Below, one piece after another: positions 26,968-36,124 of a stretch of DNA of 39,209 bases (its first letter is position 1; the number at the start of each line of letters is the position of its first letter). Source of the DNA: Rhizobiaceae bacterium (GTDB lineage: Bacteria; Pseudomonadota; Alphaproteobacteria; Rhizobiales; Rhizobiaceae); the NCBI GenBank assembly GCA_026981655.1, contig JALSIJ010000255.1, positions 1 through 39,209 on the forward strand, written 5' to 3'. The translations under genes and the position numbers were made by a program. Under the pieces are notes generated by a model. It was not told the DNA's origin and searched no databases. It saw only the letters and a program-made list of their open reading frames with translations.

Positions 26968-28200
26968 ATGAAGCCACTATTGCCCGTTAGTGATGCACTT
27001 GCTGCTATTCTCGAAAATGCAAACCAGCTTGATGGTGAGTTTGTTCCATTAGAGAATGCTGCTGACCGCGTGCTTACCGGTGATCTTGCAGCACTTCGCA
27101 CCCAACCGCCATTTTTTGCCTCAGCTATGGATGGCTATGCGGTTCGTCATACGGATCTTGGTGCTATTCCGGTTGCACTAAAAGTCGTTGGAGAGGCCGG
27201 TGCCGGCCACCCTTATATCGGTGAAATTAACAGCGGTGAGTGCATTCGCATATTCACTGGCGCGCCGGTACCCGAAAGTGCCGATACAATTATCATGCAG
27301 GAAAATACTGAACGCGAAAGCAATTCATCAACATTTGTAAAAATATTGCAATCAGCCCCCGAGGGAAAATTCATTCGCAAAAAGGGATTGGATTTTGAGG
27401 AGGGCAATATACTGCTGAAGGCAGGCTCACTGCTTAACCCGGCCTCCATTTCCCTTGCCGCTGCGATGAACCATGCGAAGCTTAATGTGGTTCGCAAGCC
27501 AAGGGTGGCAATCATTGCTACGGGTGATGAATTATTGCCACCGGGGTCAGAACTTGGGCCGGGACAAATTATTGCATCAAACAGCTTTGGCGTTGCTGCA
27601 ATTGTTGAAAAATACGGCGGCGTCGCTCTTGATATTGGTATCGTCAAAGACACGATTGCGGCGCATGAAAACGCGTTTGCCAAGACTATTGAATTGGAAG
27701 CCGATATATTGGTCACACTTGGCGGCGCGTCGGTTGGTGAACATGATCTGGTGCAAAAAACCTTGCTTTCTATAGGGGCAAGAATGGATTTCTGGCGCAT
27801 TGCGATGCGGCCGGGAAAACCACTAATGTTCGGTGCCCTGCCCCATTCGCGCGGCTCTATGCATTTTCTTGGCCTTCCAGGCAATCCTGTATCAAGTCTC
27901 ATTTGTTCAACTCTATTTTTGATACCGCTGATTTCAGCCCTGGCTGGTCGGCCATATGAGCAGCTGACTGAAACGGCGATACTTGGCAATGACCTGCCGG
28001 AGAATGACCAACGGCAGGATTATCTGCGGGCATCTTTGAGCATAGATTCAGATGGGAAGTTGAGAGCCATGCCATTTGTGGCGCAGGACAGTTCCATGCT
28101 TTCATTGATGGCGCACGCCGATTGCTTGATCGTCCGCCCACCTTTTGCACCTGCTGCGAATGCTGGCGATGGCTGTAATTTTGTTAGGTTAAAAAGTTAG
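26968..28200 (+). CDS. moeA: molybdopterin molybdotransferase MoeA
   Basis: A 410-residue enzyme inserting molybdate into adenylated molybdopterin, the last step of Moco synthesis. The N-terminal domain contains PPFFASAMDGYAVR near residue 48 and GECIRIFTGAPVPESADTII. The MogA-like domain has ATGDELLPPGS near 183, VTLGGASVGEHDLVQ near 252 and MRPGKPLMFG. PGNPVSSLICS precedes the C-terminal domain IV. In many Rhizobiales lexA follows moeA; here an unrelated secreted-protein gene follows after 66 bases. Confidence 0.96.
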   Translation: MKPLLPVSDALAAILENANQLDGEFVPLENAADRVLTGDLAALRTQPPFFASAMDGYAVRHTDLGAIPVALKVVGEAGAGHPYIGEINSGECIRIFTGAPVPESADTIIMQENTERESNSSTFVKILQSAPEGKFIRKKGLDFEEGNILLKAGSLLNPASISLAAAMNHAKLNVVRKPRVAIIATGDELLPPGSELGPGQIIASNSFGVAAIVEKYGGVALDIGIVKDTIAAHENAFAKTIELEADILVTLGGASVGEHDLVQKTLLSIGARMDFWRIAMRPGKPLMFGALPHSRGSMHFLGLPGNPVSSLICSTLFLIPLISALAGRPYEQLTETAILGNDLPENDQRQDYLRASLSIDSDGKLRAMPFVAQDSSMLSLMAHADCLIVRPPFAPAANAGDGCNFVRLKS

Positions 28201-28266
28201 ACACTGGTCAATTCAAGAAAATGGCAATAATCTTAATTGTTGCATTATGCTCTTTGGGAATAACTT

Positions 28267-28854
28267 ATGAATTTAAATCGTGCCTCCATTTTGTTGCTGT
28301 TGATTTTGAGCAATCTTTCAATTTCAGCTGAAGCTGCGGATATGGAAAACCTGATAAATAAATATTCAGATGCTTGTTATGAACGAAGCTATACGCCTGA
28401 CCATATGAAAAAACATCCGGAGCAAACTGTCACATTTATCCGCTTTGCCCATTTGCCATCTTTACTAAAACCCGAAATACGAAATAGCATTCAGGATTCC
28501 GCTAATATATTTCAGCCTATTGCCGATATTGAGGTGCGCTTTAAAGGCGATAGCAAACTTTATGGTAACAGTCTGATTTGCTACATGGATAACGGAAAAC
28601 CACTATGCGGTGTTGAGTGCGATGGTGGTAGTTTCTATTTTCGTTTCAAAACTAATAATGACATGTTGATTGATTTCCGTGATACGGGTGAAATGGTACT
28701 GGAAAGCTCCTGTGGTGAAGGAAGTGAAACTAATCCTCGTCAACTGGCAGATAAAAAAGATGACAGAGTTTTCAGGTTAAGTCCTGTTGATCCCGCCCAA
28801 TGTATTAGTACAATCAAAGCTCGGCATGATGCTTGGGCATCACAACAAAATTGA
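28267..28854 (+). CDS. secreted protein of unknown function
   Basis: A 195-residue protein not assigned to a family. MNLNRASILLLLILSNLSIS is a clear Sec signal peptide, with likely cleavage after AEA near residue 23. The mature part is polar with about six cysteines (ACYERS, LICYMD, PLCGVECDG, SSCGEG, AQCIST), consistent with periplasmic disulfides. The alternation FYFRFKTNNDMLIDFRDTGEM suggests beta structure. It sits alone between moeA and the convergent lolD, 66 bases after moeA, and could be read from the moeA transcript. Codon usage looks like that of its neighbours. No catalytic motif is visible. Confidence 0.8.
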   Translation: MNLNRASILLLLILSNLSISAEAADMENLINKYSDACYERSYTPDHMKKHPEQTVTFIRFAHLPSLLKPEIRNSIQDSANIFQPIADIEVRFKGDSKLYGNSLICYMDNGKPLCGVECDGGSFYFRFKTNNDMLIDFRDTGEMVLESSCGEGSETNPRQLADKKDDRVFRLSPVDPAQCISTIKARHDAWASQQN

Positions 28855-28865
28855 TTTATCTATCA

Positions 28866-29564
28866 TTATTCCTCAAACGGAACGATCTTGCCTTCTTTGA
28901 TGGTCACGATACGGTCCATTTTAGCTGCAAGTTGGTGATTATGCGTGGCAATTAATGCTGCCAGTCCTGATGAACGCACGAGACGTGTTAATGCCTCAAA
29001 CACATATGAAGCAGTTTCGGGATCGAGATTGCCGGTTGGTTCATCTGCAAGCAACAGTTTGGGCGCATTGGCAACTGCGCGCGCGATCGCGACACGTTGC
29101 TGTTCGCCACCGGACAACTCGCTTGGTCGATGGGTGGCACGTTGAGCGATATGCATATATTCCAACAATTGAGCCGCACGTTCGCTCGCTTCACTTTTGG
29201 TGAGGCCTGCGATCATCTGCGGTAAGGTTACATTTTCAAGGGCGGTGAATTCAGGCAACAGGTGATGAAACTGATAGATAAAACCAATATCAACGCGCCT
29301 GGTTTTTGTGCGCTCGTCATCATTCATAGTGCCGCAAGATTTGTCCCCGATAAATACCTCACCGCTTGAAGGACGTTCCAACAGGCCGGCTAAATGCAGC
29401 AGGGTTGATTTGCCGGCACCAGATGGAGCCACAAGGGCAACCATTTCGCTCGCATGAACTTCCAGATCAGCCCCATTTAGCACTTCAATTTTATTTGGCG
29501 CATCACCATAATGACGCGATACGGCTTCAAGGCGTAAAATGGCCCTGCTTGAATTGTTACTCAT
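28866..29564 (-). CDS. lolD: lipoprotein-releasing ABC transporter ATPase LolD
   Basis: A 232-residue ABC ATPase of the MacB/LolD group. Walker A is APSGAGKST near residue 44, the Q-loop lies in [18 protein letters not shown], the signature is [14 protein letters not shown], Walker B is [13 protein letters not shown], and the H-loop is [11 protein letters not shown]. With LolC/E it extracts lipoproteins from the inner membrane for delivery to LolA. The ATG at 29564 is chosen over an in-frame upstream start because GAGG lies nine bases before it. It overlaps the end of lolC by eight bases, so it is coupled. Order proS-lolC-lolD is typical of alphaproteobacteria. Confidence 0.94.
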   Translation of the reverse strand: MSNNSSRAILRLEAVSRHYGDAPNKIEVLNGADLEVHASEMVALVAPSGAGKSTLLHLAGLLERPSSGEVFIGDKSCGTMNDDERTKTRRVDIGFIYQFHHLLPEFTALENVTLPQMIAGLTKSEASERAAQLLEYMHIAQRATHRPSELSGGEQQRVAIARAVANAPKLLLADEPTGNLDPETASYVFEALTRLVRSSGLAALIATHNHQLAAKMDRIVTIKEGKIVPFEE

Positions 29565-30855
29565 ATCGAAGTGCCTCAACCGGGTCGAGTTTGGCAGCTC
29601 GCCAGGCGGGAAATAATGTTGCCAGGAATGAAAGTGCTAAAGCCATCAGCACAATCATCGTGGTTTCGGCCGGGTCCATGTCAGCTGGAAGTTGGCTTAA
29701 AAAATAGAGTTCGGGGTTGAATATTGTGGTTCCGCTAATCCATGAAAAGAACTGGCGGATGCTTTCAATATTCCAACAAACCACCACTCCAAGGATGACA
29801 CCCGCCAAAGTGCCGACCAGACCAATGGCCGCGCCAGTGATAAAGAATATGCGCATTACCGCGCCTTTAGTGGCGCCCATTGTGCGTAAAATCGCGATGT
29901 CGTGGCCCTTGTCCTTGACCAGCATAAACAGCCCGGAGACCACATTGAGCGCTGCGACCAAAACAATCAAAGTCAAAATCAGGAACATGACATTGCGCTC
30001 AACTTCCAATGCTGAAAAGAAGGTCACATTGCGCTGTCGCCAGTCAACCAGATAGAGTTGCCGGGCAGCCGCTTTTTCGATAGGTTCGCGTATCTGGCCC
30101 ACATTATCGGGATCATCGATAAATATTTCAATGACCGTGACCTTGCCTTCGCTGTTGAAATAAAGCTGGGCTTCTTTCATTGGCATGAATATAAATGATG
30201 CATCATATTCGGACATACCAAGCTCAAATACAGCAGCAACTTTGTAGGATTTGACCCGAGGCGTTACACCCAGCGGGGTAACATTTCCCTCTGGAGATAT
30301 TAACGTAATGCGATCGCCAGCAGATAGACCGAGCGATTCCGCCAGCCGGATGCCGACGGCGACGCCCCTTTGATTGTCAAAATCTTTGATGCTGCCCTGG
30401 CGAATATTCTTTGCGACCGCGTCGATTTTTTGAAGGTCATCTCCCCTTACCCCACGCACAAGCGCGCCGGTGCCACCCTTGCCACCGGAGGCAAGTACCT
30501 GGCCTTCAACTAACGGAACCGTATAGGTTACCCCGTCAACCCCATCGACACGTTTTGCAACGGCTGAATAGTCGGTTAGATCTGAGCCGATCGGCTGAAT
30601 GATCAAGTGCCCATTGATGCCAAGAATTCGGTCAAGCAACTCGCCTCGAAAACCGTTCATTACCGCCATGACGATAATCAGCGTTGCAACCCCCAGCATA
30701 ATGCCTAAAAAGGAAAAGCCTGCAATAATTGAGATGAAGGTTTCCTTGCGCCGAGCCCGCAGGTAGCGCAAAGAAATCATCCATTCGAACGCAGAAAACG
30801 GCCTGGTATTGGTTGCCGGGTCATTGGTTGCTTCAGATGTTGCATCAACGCTCAT
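29557..30855 (-). CDS. lolC: lipoprotein-releasing ABC transporter permease LolC/LolE
   Basis: A 432-residue inner-membrane protein with the LolC/E topology. One helix follows the cytoplasmic N-terminus ([20 protein letters not shown] near residue 42). A large periplasmic MacB-core domain (about 70–280) follows, then three C-terminal helices of the FtsX domain, including [20 protein letters not shown] and [20 protein letters not shown] at the end. Family start motif [18 protein letters not shown] is present. Alphaproteobacteria usually have one such hybrid gene that serves as a homodimer. The gene starts two bases after the proS stop. Confidence 0.94.
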   Translation of the reverse strand: MSVDATSEATNDPATNTRPFSAFEWMISLRYLRARRKETFISIIAGFSFLGIMLGVATLIIVMAVMNGFRGELLDRILGINGHLIIQPIGSDLTDYSAVAKRVDGVDGVTYTVPLVEGQVLASGGKGGTGALVRGVRGDDLQKIDAVAKNIRQGSIKDFDNQRGVAVGIRLAESLGLSAGDRITLISPEGNVTPLGVTPRVKSYKVAAVFELGMSEYDASFIFMPMKEAQLYFNSEGKVTVIEIFIDDPDNVGQIREPIEKAAARQLYLVDWRQRNVTFFSALEVERNVMFLILTLIVLVAALNVVSGLFMLVKDKGHDIAILRTMGATKGAVMRIFFITGAAIGLVGTLAGVILGVVVCWNIESIRQFFSWISGTTIFNPELYFLSQLPADMDPAETTMIVLMALALSFLATLFPAWRAAKLDPVEALRYE

Positions 30856-30857
30856 AT

Positions 30858-32183
30858 TTATTTGCCACCAAGCTGATTAATTGCTGCTTCGATTGAGAGA
30901 GACTGGCGCTCACCGGTTTTACGGTTTTTCAATTCAATTTCACCATTTGCAAGTCCGCGCGGGCCAACAATTAATTGATTGGGCAACCCAATCAGATCCA
31001 TTCGAGCAAATTTCCCGCCCGCCCTTTGGTCTGTATCGTCGTACAGTACATCAAGTCCGGCATTTGTAAGGCTCGTGTAAATCTTTTCACAGGCCGCATC
31101 GGTATCCGCATCACCCGATTTAAGATTGATCAGGCCCAGATCGAACGGCGCAACACTTTCCGGCCAGATAATGCCGTTTTCATCGTGGCTAGCTTCAATG
31201 ATTGCGCCAACCAACCGGCTTGGCCCAATACCATATGACCCCATATGAACGGGATGTTCAGCGCCATCGGGGCCTGCAACTTTTGCGTTCATCGCATCTG
31301 AATACTTTGTACCGAAATGGAAGATATGTCCGACTTCAATTCCGCGGGCGGCCAATTGATCGTCTTTTGCAACCGACTGCCATTCGCTCTCGTTGTGCAT
31401 CTCATCGGTGGCTGCATAGGGGCCAGTCCAGGCAGATACAATTTCCTGCAATTGGTCAGCATTGTCAAAGTCCACATCACCGGAAGGTACGGGTAGGTTG
31501 AGATAGTCGCGATGGCAAAACACACCGCTTTCGCCGGTATCTGCCAATATCAAAAACTCATGGCTCATATCGCCACCAATTGGACCGGTATCTGCGCGCA
31601 TGGGAATAGCTTTGACGCCCATGCGTTCAAAAGTTCGTAGATAGGAGACAAACATGCGATTATAGGCGACGCGCGCCTGGTCGGCATCAAGGTCAAAAGA
31701 ATAGGCATCTTTCATCAAAAATTCACGGCCGCGCATAACGCCAAAACGGGGGCGCACTTCGTCGCGAAATTTCCATTGAATGTGGTAGAGATTTAGCGGC
31801 AGATCCTTGTAGGAACGAACATAGGAGCGGAAAATATCCGTCACCATTTCCTCATTGGTCGGGCCAAACAACATATCGCGTTTATGGCGATCTGTTATGC
31901 GCAGCATTTCCTTGCCATATACATCGTATCGACCGCTTTCACGCCAAAGATCTGCCGCTTGAATGGTTGGCATTAAAATTTCAACAGCGCCTGCCCTGTT
32001 TTGTTCTTCGCGTATGATGCCTTCAATTTTTCGCAAAACTTTCAGACCCAACGGCAACCACGAATAGATGCCAGCCGATTGCTGTCGCACCATGCCTGAA
32101 CGCAGCATTAGGCGATGGGATACAATTTCCGCTTCCTTAGGTGTTTCCTTCAGGTTGGGAAGAAAATATTTGGACAAATACAT
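30858..32183 (-). CDS. proS: prolyl-tRNA synthetase, short alphaproteobacterial form
   Basis: A 441-residue class II synthetase. [20 protein letters not shown] opens the protein. Motif 1 follows near residue 30–60 ([15 protein letters not shown]), motif 2 is in [21 protein letters not shown] near residue 140, and motif 3 is [16 protein letters not shown] near 325. The C-terminal anticodon-binding domain includes [20 protein letters not shown]. The long editing insertion (INS) of the 570-residue bacterial ProRS is absent, which is the usual alphaproteobacterial state, so proline proofreading must be done in trans or not at all. First gene of a proS-lolC-lolD unit. Confidence 0.96.
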   Translation of the reverse strand: MYLSKYFLPNLKETPKEAEIVSHRLMLRSGMVRQQSAGIYSWLPLGLKVLRKIEGIIREEQNRAGAVEILMPTIQAADLWRESGRYDVYGKEMLRITDRHKRDMLFGPTNEEMVTDIFRSYVRSYKDLPLNLYHIQWKFRDEVRPRFGVMRGREFLMKDAYSFDLDADQARVAYNRMFVSYLRTFERMGVKAIPMRADTGPIGGDMSHEFLILADTGESGVFCHRDYLNLPVPSGDVDFDNADQLQEIVSAWTGPYAATDEMHNESEWQSVAKDDQLAARGIEVGHIFHFGTKYSDAMNAKVAGPDGAEHPVHMGSYGIGPSRLVGAIIEASHDENGIIWPESVAPFDLGLINLKSGDADTDAACEKIYTSLTNAGLDVLYDDTDQRAGGKFARMDLIGLPNQLIVGPRGLANGEIELKNRKTGERQSLSIEAAINQLGGK

Positions 32184-32439
32184 CGGCTTGAATGCTCACT
32201 GATAAAGAATCGTTACAAAGGATTATAAAGGTTGTGTTACCGCAATAACATACCGCATCTCCTTATATAAAAAGGACGGAAATACATATTGAATAATTGG
32301 TAATCTGGGAATTTTAACAGCTGCTTTCAACCACATAAAAGCGATGTATGGTCGCTGCGTTTACCAAAAAAGCAGGAATATTTCCATATTCGTCACTTTT
32401 TGCGGGTTTTTGCGTAATTTTTCGTTTTTTTAGATGACA

Positions 32440-32632
32440 TATAATTTTCACTCGTCTAGTGTCGGCTCAAACAACAAGAGACAGCAACAATGTCTCGGCT
32501 ATCGCGGTCTATGTCTTGGGAGGATGTGGTCCAGGCGCGTTTATCGCAGCCGCTTTCCAGCGAGTGATCGTTGGTCAGATTTGGATCTGGGCGCGGAACT
32601 AATTCTACAGGGCTTTGGCCCTGTATTTTTTT
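32440..32632 (+). ncRNA. candidate small RNA or tiny-protein transcript
   Basis: A short + strand unit lies in the 470-base gap between proS and cfa, both on −. A consensus TATAAT (32440–32445) without a clear −35 would start RNA near 32452, and a strong terminator ends it at 32632, about 180 nt. Local hairpins are visible: GAGACA/TGTCTC near 32478–32496, CGCT-TTCC-AGCG, and CAGAT-TTGG-ATCTG. Two small frames are possible: a 25-codon frame from ATG 32490 region (MSRLSRSMSWEDVV…), and a hydrophobic 47-codon frame from GTG 32459 to 32602 containing AIAVYVLGGCGPGAFIAAAF. Neither has a good ribosome-binding site. No known RNA family was recognised. The rest of the gap (32184–32430) shows nothing clear. 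Confidence 0.4.
32606..32632 (+). terminator. strong rho-independent terminator of an orphan + strand transcript
   Basis: TACAGGGC (32606–32613) and GCCCTGTA (32618–32625) form a perfect 8-bp stem with loop TTTG, followed directly by seven T (32626–32632). The T-run lies on the + strand only, so it does not serve cfa, which ends at 32654 on the − strand. Confidence 0.85.
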
Positions 32633-32653
32633 GCCGTCAATTTTTCCTATTAA

Positions 32654-33898
32654 TTATAGGGTTAGCTTTAATTCAGCTTCCCGCTCTTCATATTGACGCT
32701 GAACATCAACCGTATAATCTCGAACCAGAGGTGCCGCATCGCGATTGCGTGAAAGCTGGATATGGAAAACCATCTGGGCACCGGTACGAAACATCATTTC
32801 CGCACTGATCAGATAAAATTCCCACATGCGGGCAAATTTTTCATCAAACATTTCTTCGACTTCCGCCCGATTTTCCTGAAACCGCTTTTCCCAATGAGCA
32901 AGCGTTGTCGCGTAATGAGTGCGTAAAATTTCCAGATCAGTTACCCACAAATGGTTCTGCTCGACCACCGACAAGACTTCCGACATTGAAGGCGAATAGG
33001 CTCCGGGGAAAATATATTTTCGCAACCAGCTGCTGGCCATACCTGGCGGACTCATATGACCAATGGAATGAATGAGTGCCAAGCCATTATCCGGCATAAG
33101 GGTGTTTAGTTTTTTGAAGAACTCGTCATAGTGATGCACGCCCACATGTTCAAACATACCGACCGACACGATACGGTCAAATTGCTCATTAACCTCGCGA
33201 TAGTCCATCAGTTTAAAGCGAACGCGGTCTGCAAGCCCCTCATCTTCAGCGCGCTTCGATGCAAGCGCCTGTTGTTCCTTGGATAAGGTGACACCGAGCA
33301 CTTCGACGTCTGCCATTTTTGCAATATAGAGCGCGAGATCGCCCCAGCCGCAACCAATATCAAGCACTTTTTGACCCGGCTGCAGATTGAGTTTGGCGGT
33401 CAAAAGGCGCAATTTATTGCGCTGCGCCTGCTCCAGGCTTTCATTATCATTCATGAAATAGGCACATGAATAGAGCATGTTTTTATCAAGAAACAGTTTG
33501 TAAAACTCATTACCAATGTCGTAATGATGCGCCACATTTGCCTGGGCTTTACCAACCGGGTTTGCCTGTTGAAGTTTGCGAAACTTCATTGAAATCGCGC
33601 GCACTACTTTTTGAATTGGATAACTCGTGACATTGCCGCGATTGATCGAAAACAGGGTCAAAAATTCACGTAATGTTGACCCTTCGACAAAGCTCAACCG
33701 GCCATCCATATAAGCCTCACCCGCATGCAATTCCGGGTTTAGAACCAGCTTGCGATATAGCGAAGGATCGCTCAGTTTCATAGTGACTTCCGGGCCACCC
33801 GGTTCGCCAATAAATTTATGCGGTGCATCCTTGTGGTCAATAATGGTCAGTGAACCTTTTTTAATGAAGGCTTTCATCATATTGGAAAGTGGAAACAT
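32654..33898 (-). CDS. cfa: cyclopropane-fatty-acyl-phospholipid synthase family protein
   Basis: A 414-residue CFA-synthase family methyltransferase that adds a methylene from SAM to cis-double bonds of membrane phospholipid acyl chains. An N-terminal lipid-associated domain of about 110 residues (LHAGEAYMDGRLSFVEGSTL) precedes the catalytic domain. There AHHYDIGNEFYKLFLDKNM and YSCAYF are followed by SAM motif I VLDIGCGWGDLALYIA near residue 175. The family stretches SVGMFEHVGVHHY and IHSIGHM then follow. The C-terminus is about 20 residues longer than the shortest homologues. The ATG at 33898 is the natural start. Monocistronic by appearance. Confidence 0.92.
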   Translation of the reverse strand: MFPLSNMMKAFIKKGSLTIIDHKDAPHKFIGEPGGPEVTMKLSDPSLYRKLVLNPELHAGEAYMDGRLSFVEGSTLREFLTLFSINRGNVTSYPIQKVVRAISMKFRKLQQANPVGKAQANVAHHYDIGNEFYKLFLDKNMLYSCAYFMNDNESLEQAQRNKLRLLTAKLNLQPGQKVLDIGCGWGDLALYIAKMADVEVLGVTLSKEQQALASKRAEDEGLADRVRFKLMDYREVNEQFDRIVSVGMFEHVGVHHYDEFFKKLNTLMPDNGLALIHSIGHMSPPGMASSWLRKYIFPGAYSPSMSEVLSVVEQNHLWVTDLEILRTHYATTLAHWEKRFQENRAEVEEMFDEKFARMWEFYLISAEMMFRTGAQMVFHIQLSRNRDAAPLVRDYTVDVQRQYEEREAELKLTL

Positions 33899-33989
33899 GG
33901 CCGGCTCTCTTGGAATGTTTAACGTATTACAGTTATAAAACTAAAGAAATTATATAAGCTGATAGTGCTGACTAAATATTGATAAATAG

Positions 33990-34820
33990 TCAAACCAGAC
34001 TATAGAAATATCTGGCTGCCACCAGTAGCAGGAAAAATCCAAAGGCAATTTCCAGCTGTCGTTTTTCCATTGCATGAGCAATTTTAACACCCAGCGGGGC
34101 AATCAATACGGTTACTGGAATTACTAATAACACAGCTACAATATTAACATAGCCGATTGAGAATGGTGGCAGGTTTTCTGCGCCCCACCCAGCCCAGATA
34201 AAGCCGATAGTTGCCGGAATGGAAATCAACACTCCAACCCCCGAAGATGTTGCTACCGCTTGGTGCATGGGACGATTAAACAAAGTCATAAATGTGTTGG
34301 TTAAAACACCGCCACCAATACCCATCAGCGTTGAAAGAAACCCGATTACAAAACCAACAATTGCACGCACAGGATTTTTTGGCACATCGTCTCCCAAGCG
34401 CCAACTTTCTCGATTAAACAGCAATCGCAGCGCCACCATTATTGCGATAAGGGCAAATATTATCCGCAATCCCGCACTGGAAATTGAAGCCGCAACAAGT
34501 GATGCTAAAATCACGCCAGATGGAACTGCTATCACCCATTTTTTCAATAGTTCCACATCTACCGCGCCTTTTTTGAGATGGGCTGTGAAAGAACGCAATG
34601 AGGTTGGTATGATGATCGCCAAGGATGTGCCGACGCAGACATGCATGCGGATCACCTCATCAATGCCAAGCATTGTTAAAAACTGATAGAGCACTGGAAC
34701 CAAAATGGCCCCGCCGCCGATGCCGAAAATTCCCGCCATTATACCGGCAATTGCGCTTGCGGTCAGCATTGCCAGTGCAAAAGGCAAAAGCTCCATAATA
34801 GTCAATGACTGGCTCAACAC
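33990..34820 (-). CDS. TauE/SafE family sulfite/anion exporter-like permease
   Basis: A 276-residue membrane protein with about eight predicted helices, normal for the TauE/SafE (DUF81) family. Both internal repeats show the glycine-rich family motif: GIMAGIFGIGGGAILVPVLY near residue 25 and FLSTLMGIGGGVLTNTFMTL near 165. Members export sulfite, sulfoacetate or related anions; the substrate here is unknown and no sulfur genes adjoin it. The start is either GTG 34820 with AAGAGA upstream or ATG 34796, which has no ribosome-binding site, so the GTG is kept with some doubt. dusA lies 51 bases upstream on the same strand. Confidence 0.9.
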   Translation of the reverse strand: MLSQSLTIMELLPFALAMLTASAIAGIMAGIFGIGGGAILVPVLYQFLTMLGIDEVIRMHVCVGTSLAIIIPTSLRSFTAHLKKGAVDVELLKKWVIAVPSGVILASLVAASISSAGLRIIFALIAIMVALRLLFNRESWRLGDDVPKNPVRAIVGFVIGFLSTLMGIGGGVLTNTFMTLFNRPMHQAVATSSGVGVLISIPATIGFIWAGWGAENLPPFSIGYVNIVAVLLVIPVTVLIAPLGVKIAHAMEKRQLEIAFGFFLLLVAARYFYSLV

Positions 34821-34871
34821 ATGTCTCTTGTCTGCAATTAAAATCTGATTTGGAATTAATGGGGCCTGCCC

Positions 34872-35870
34872 CTAGGCTGATAACATCAAATCATTGTCTA
34901 GAACAGCGGCAAATGCCTGTTGGATTACTTGTTCATCAGCGTCTGGTTTACACGAATCAACTGTCATTACCTGACGGTAGCGCCTGGACCCTGCCCTGCC
35001 CTTGAACAGGCCCAACATATGGCGGGTTATATGATTAACCCTGCCACCGGCGGAAATATGCCGGGCAGTATAATCCATCATGGCGTTACACAATTCTTCG
35101 TAATCAATTGGATTTTTATCAGCGCCAAATAATTCATTGTCCACATAGCGCAGAATTTCTGGATTATGATAGGCGGCCCGTCCAAGCATGACACCATCAA
35201 CGTACTGCAAATGGGTCTGGGCCTGATCTAGAGTTTCAATGCCGCCATTTATTCCAATAAATTTATCTGGAGATTTCTGTTTAAGCCGATAAACACGATT
35301 ATAATCGAGTGGCGGAATATCACGATTTTGTTTTGGGCTTAAACCTTCAAGCCAGGCTTTTCGCGCGTGCACCCACAACGCATCACAGCCTTTTGAAAAC
35401 ACCGCATCCGCCAAATTATCAAGCGCTGGCTCTATATCCTGATCATCGACCCCAATACGGCATTTGACGGAAATTGGAATATTGACCACCTGTTTCATTG
35501 CATCAACGCACTCGCCAACCAATTCTGGCTCTTGCATCAAGCAGGCTCCAAATGAGCCGGATTGAACGCGGTCTGACGGGCAACCAACATTGAGGTTGAT
35601 TTCGTCATAGCCCCATTTTTCACCCTCAATAGCTGATTTGATCAGTTTGTCAGGCTCACTTCCGCCGAGCTGTAAGGCAATTGGATGTTCTGCATTGGAA
35701 AACCCCAAATGGCGTTCAAGGTCACCGTGCAAAATTGCATCTGCAACCACCATTTCAGTATAAAGCAAAGCGCTATTGCTCATCAAGCGATGAAAATACC
35801 TGCAGTGCCGATCACTCCAGTCCATCATCGGTGCAACGGCGAATATTTTAGTGCGATTAATCGATATCAT
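34872..35870 (-). CDS. dusA: tRNA-dihydrouridine(20/20a) synthase DusA
   Basis: A 332-residue flavoenzyme reducing uridine 20/20a in the tRNA D-loop. The FMN-binding N-terminal barrel begins AVAPMMDWSDRHCRYFHR. The catalytic cysteine lies in NLNVGCPSDRVQSGSFGACL near residue 90–105. ALWVHARKAWLEGLSPKQNR is the DusA-type signature, and VMLGRAAYHNP is part of the phosphate site. The C-terminal helical tRNA-binding domain follows. The ATG at 35870 (MISINRTKIF) is preferred to a start 48 bases upstream that would add a hydrophobic, non-conserved extension. The 250 bases upstream to 36124 contain no credible gene. Confidence 0.95.
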   Translation of the reverse strand: MISINRTKIFAVAPMMDWSDRHCRYFHRLMSNSALLYTEMVVADAILHGDLERHLGFSNAEHPIALQLGGSEPDKLIKSAIEGEKWGYDEINLNVGCPSDRVQSGSFGACLMQEPELVGECVDAMKQVVNIPISVKCRIGVDDQDIEPALDNLADAVFSKGCDALWVHARKAWLEGLSPKQNRDIPPLDYNRVYRLKQKSPDKFIGINGGIETLDQAQTHLQYVDGVMLGRAAYHNPEILRYVDNELFGADKNPIDYEELCNAMMDYTARHISAGGRVNHITRHMLGLFKGRAGSRRYRQVMTVDSCKPDADEQVIQQAFAAVLDNDLMLSA

Positions 35871-36124
35871 TGAGCTCAACTTGCAGAACGGCAATAGAAA
35901 CAGCATACACAAATGCAATGAATTGCAGGCTATAACACCATTTCAGCGCAATTCAAATTTTGATGGAGCCAAATTGGCGGCAATTCTACCTGTGTGAAAC
36001 CGGTTTCCAAGTGTCAAAACCAAGTTGCTCTATTCAACAACTAACCAAGGGATTTCCTTTTACGGCTGCCATTCTACCGAGATTTTACGTATCACGGATG
36101 AATGGCAAACATGAGGCGACCTTG

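Noticed and set aside
27213-27989. A 258-codon frame antisense to moeA
   Set aside because: moeA is complete with all motifs on the + strand; the antisense frame has no recognisable motif.
32440-32632. 6S, SRP or RNase P RNA
   Set aside because: None of the conserved cores of these RNAs could be found in the stretch; it is left as an unassigned transcript.
35919-36124. Possible small gene between dusA and the second dctM
   Set aside because: The only frame overlaps the 3' end of dctM antisense and its sequence shows no protein-like features.
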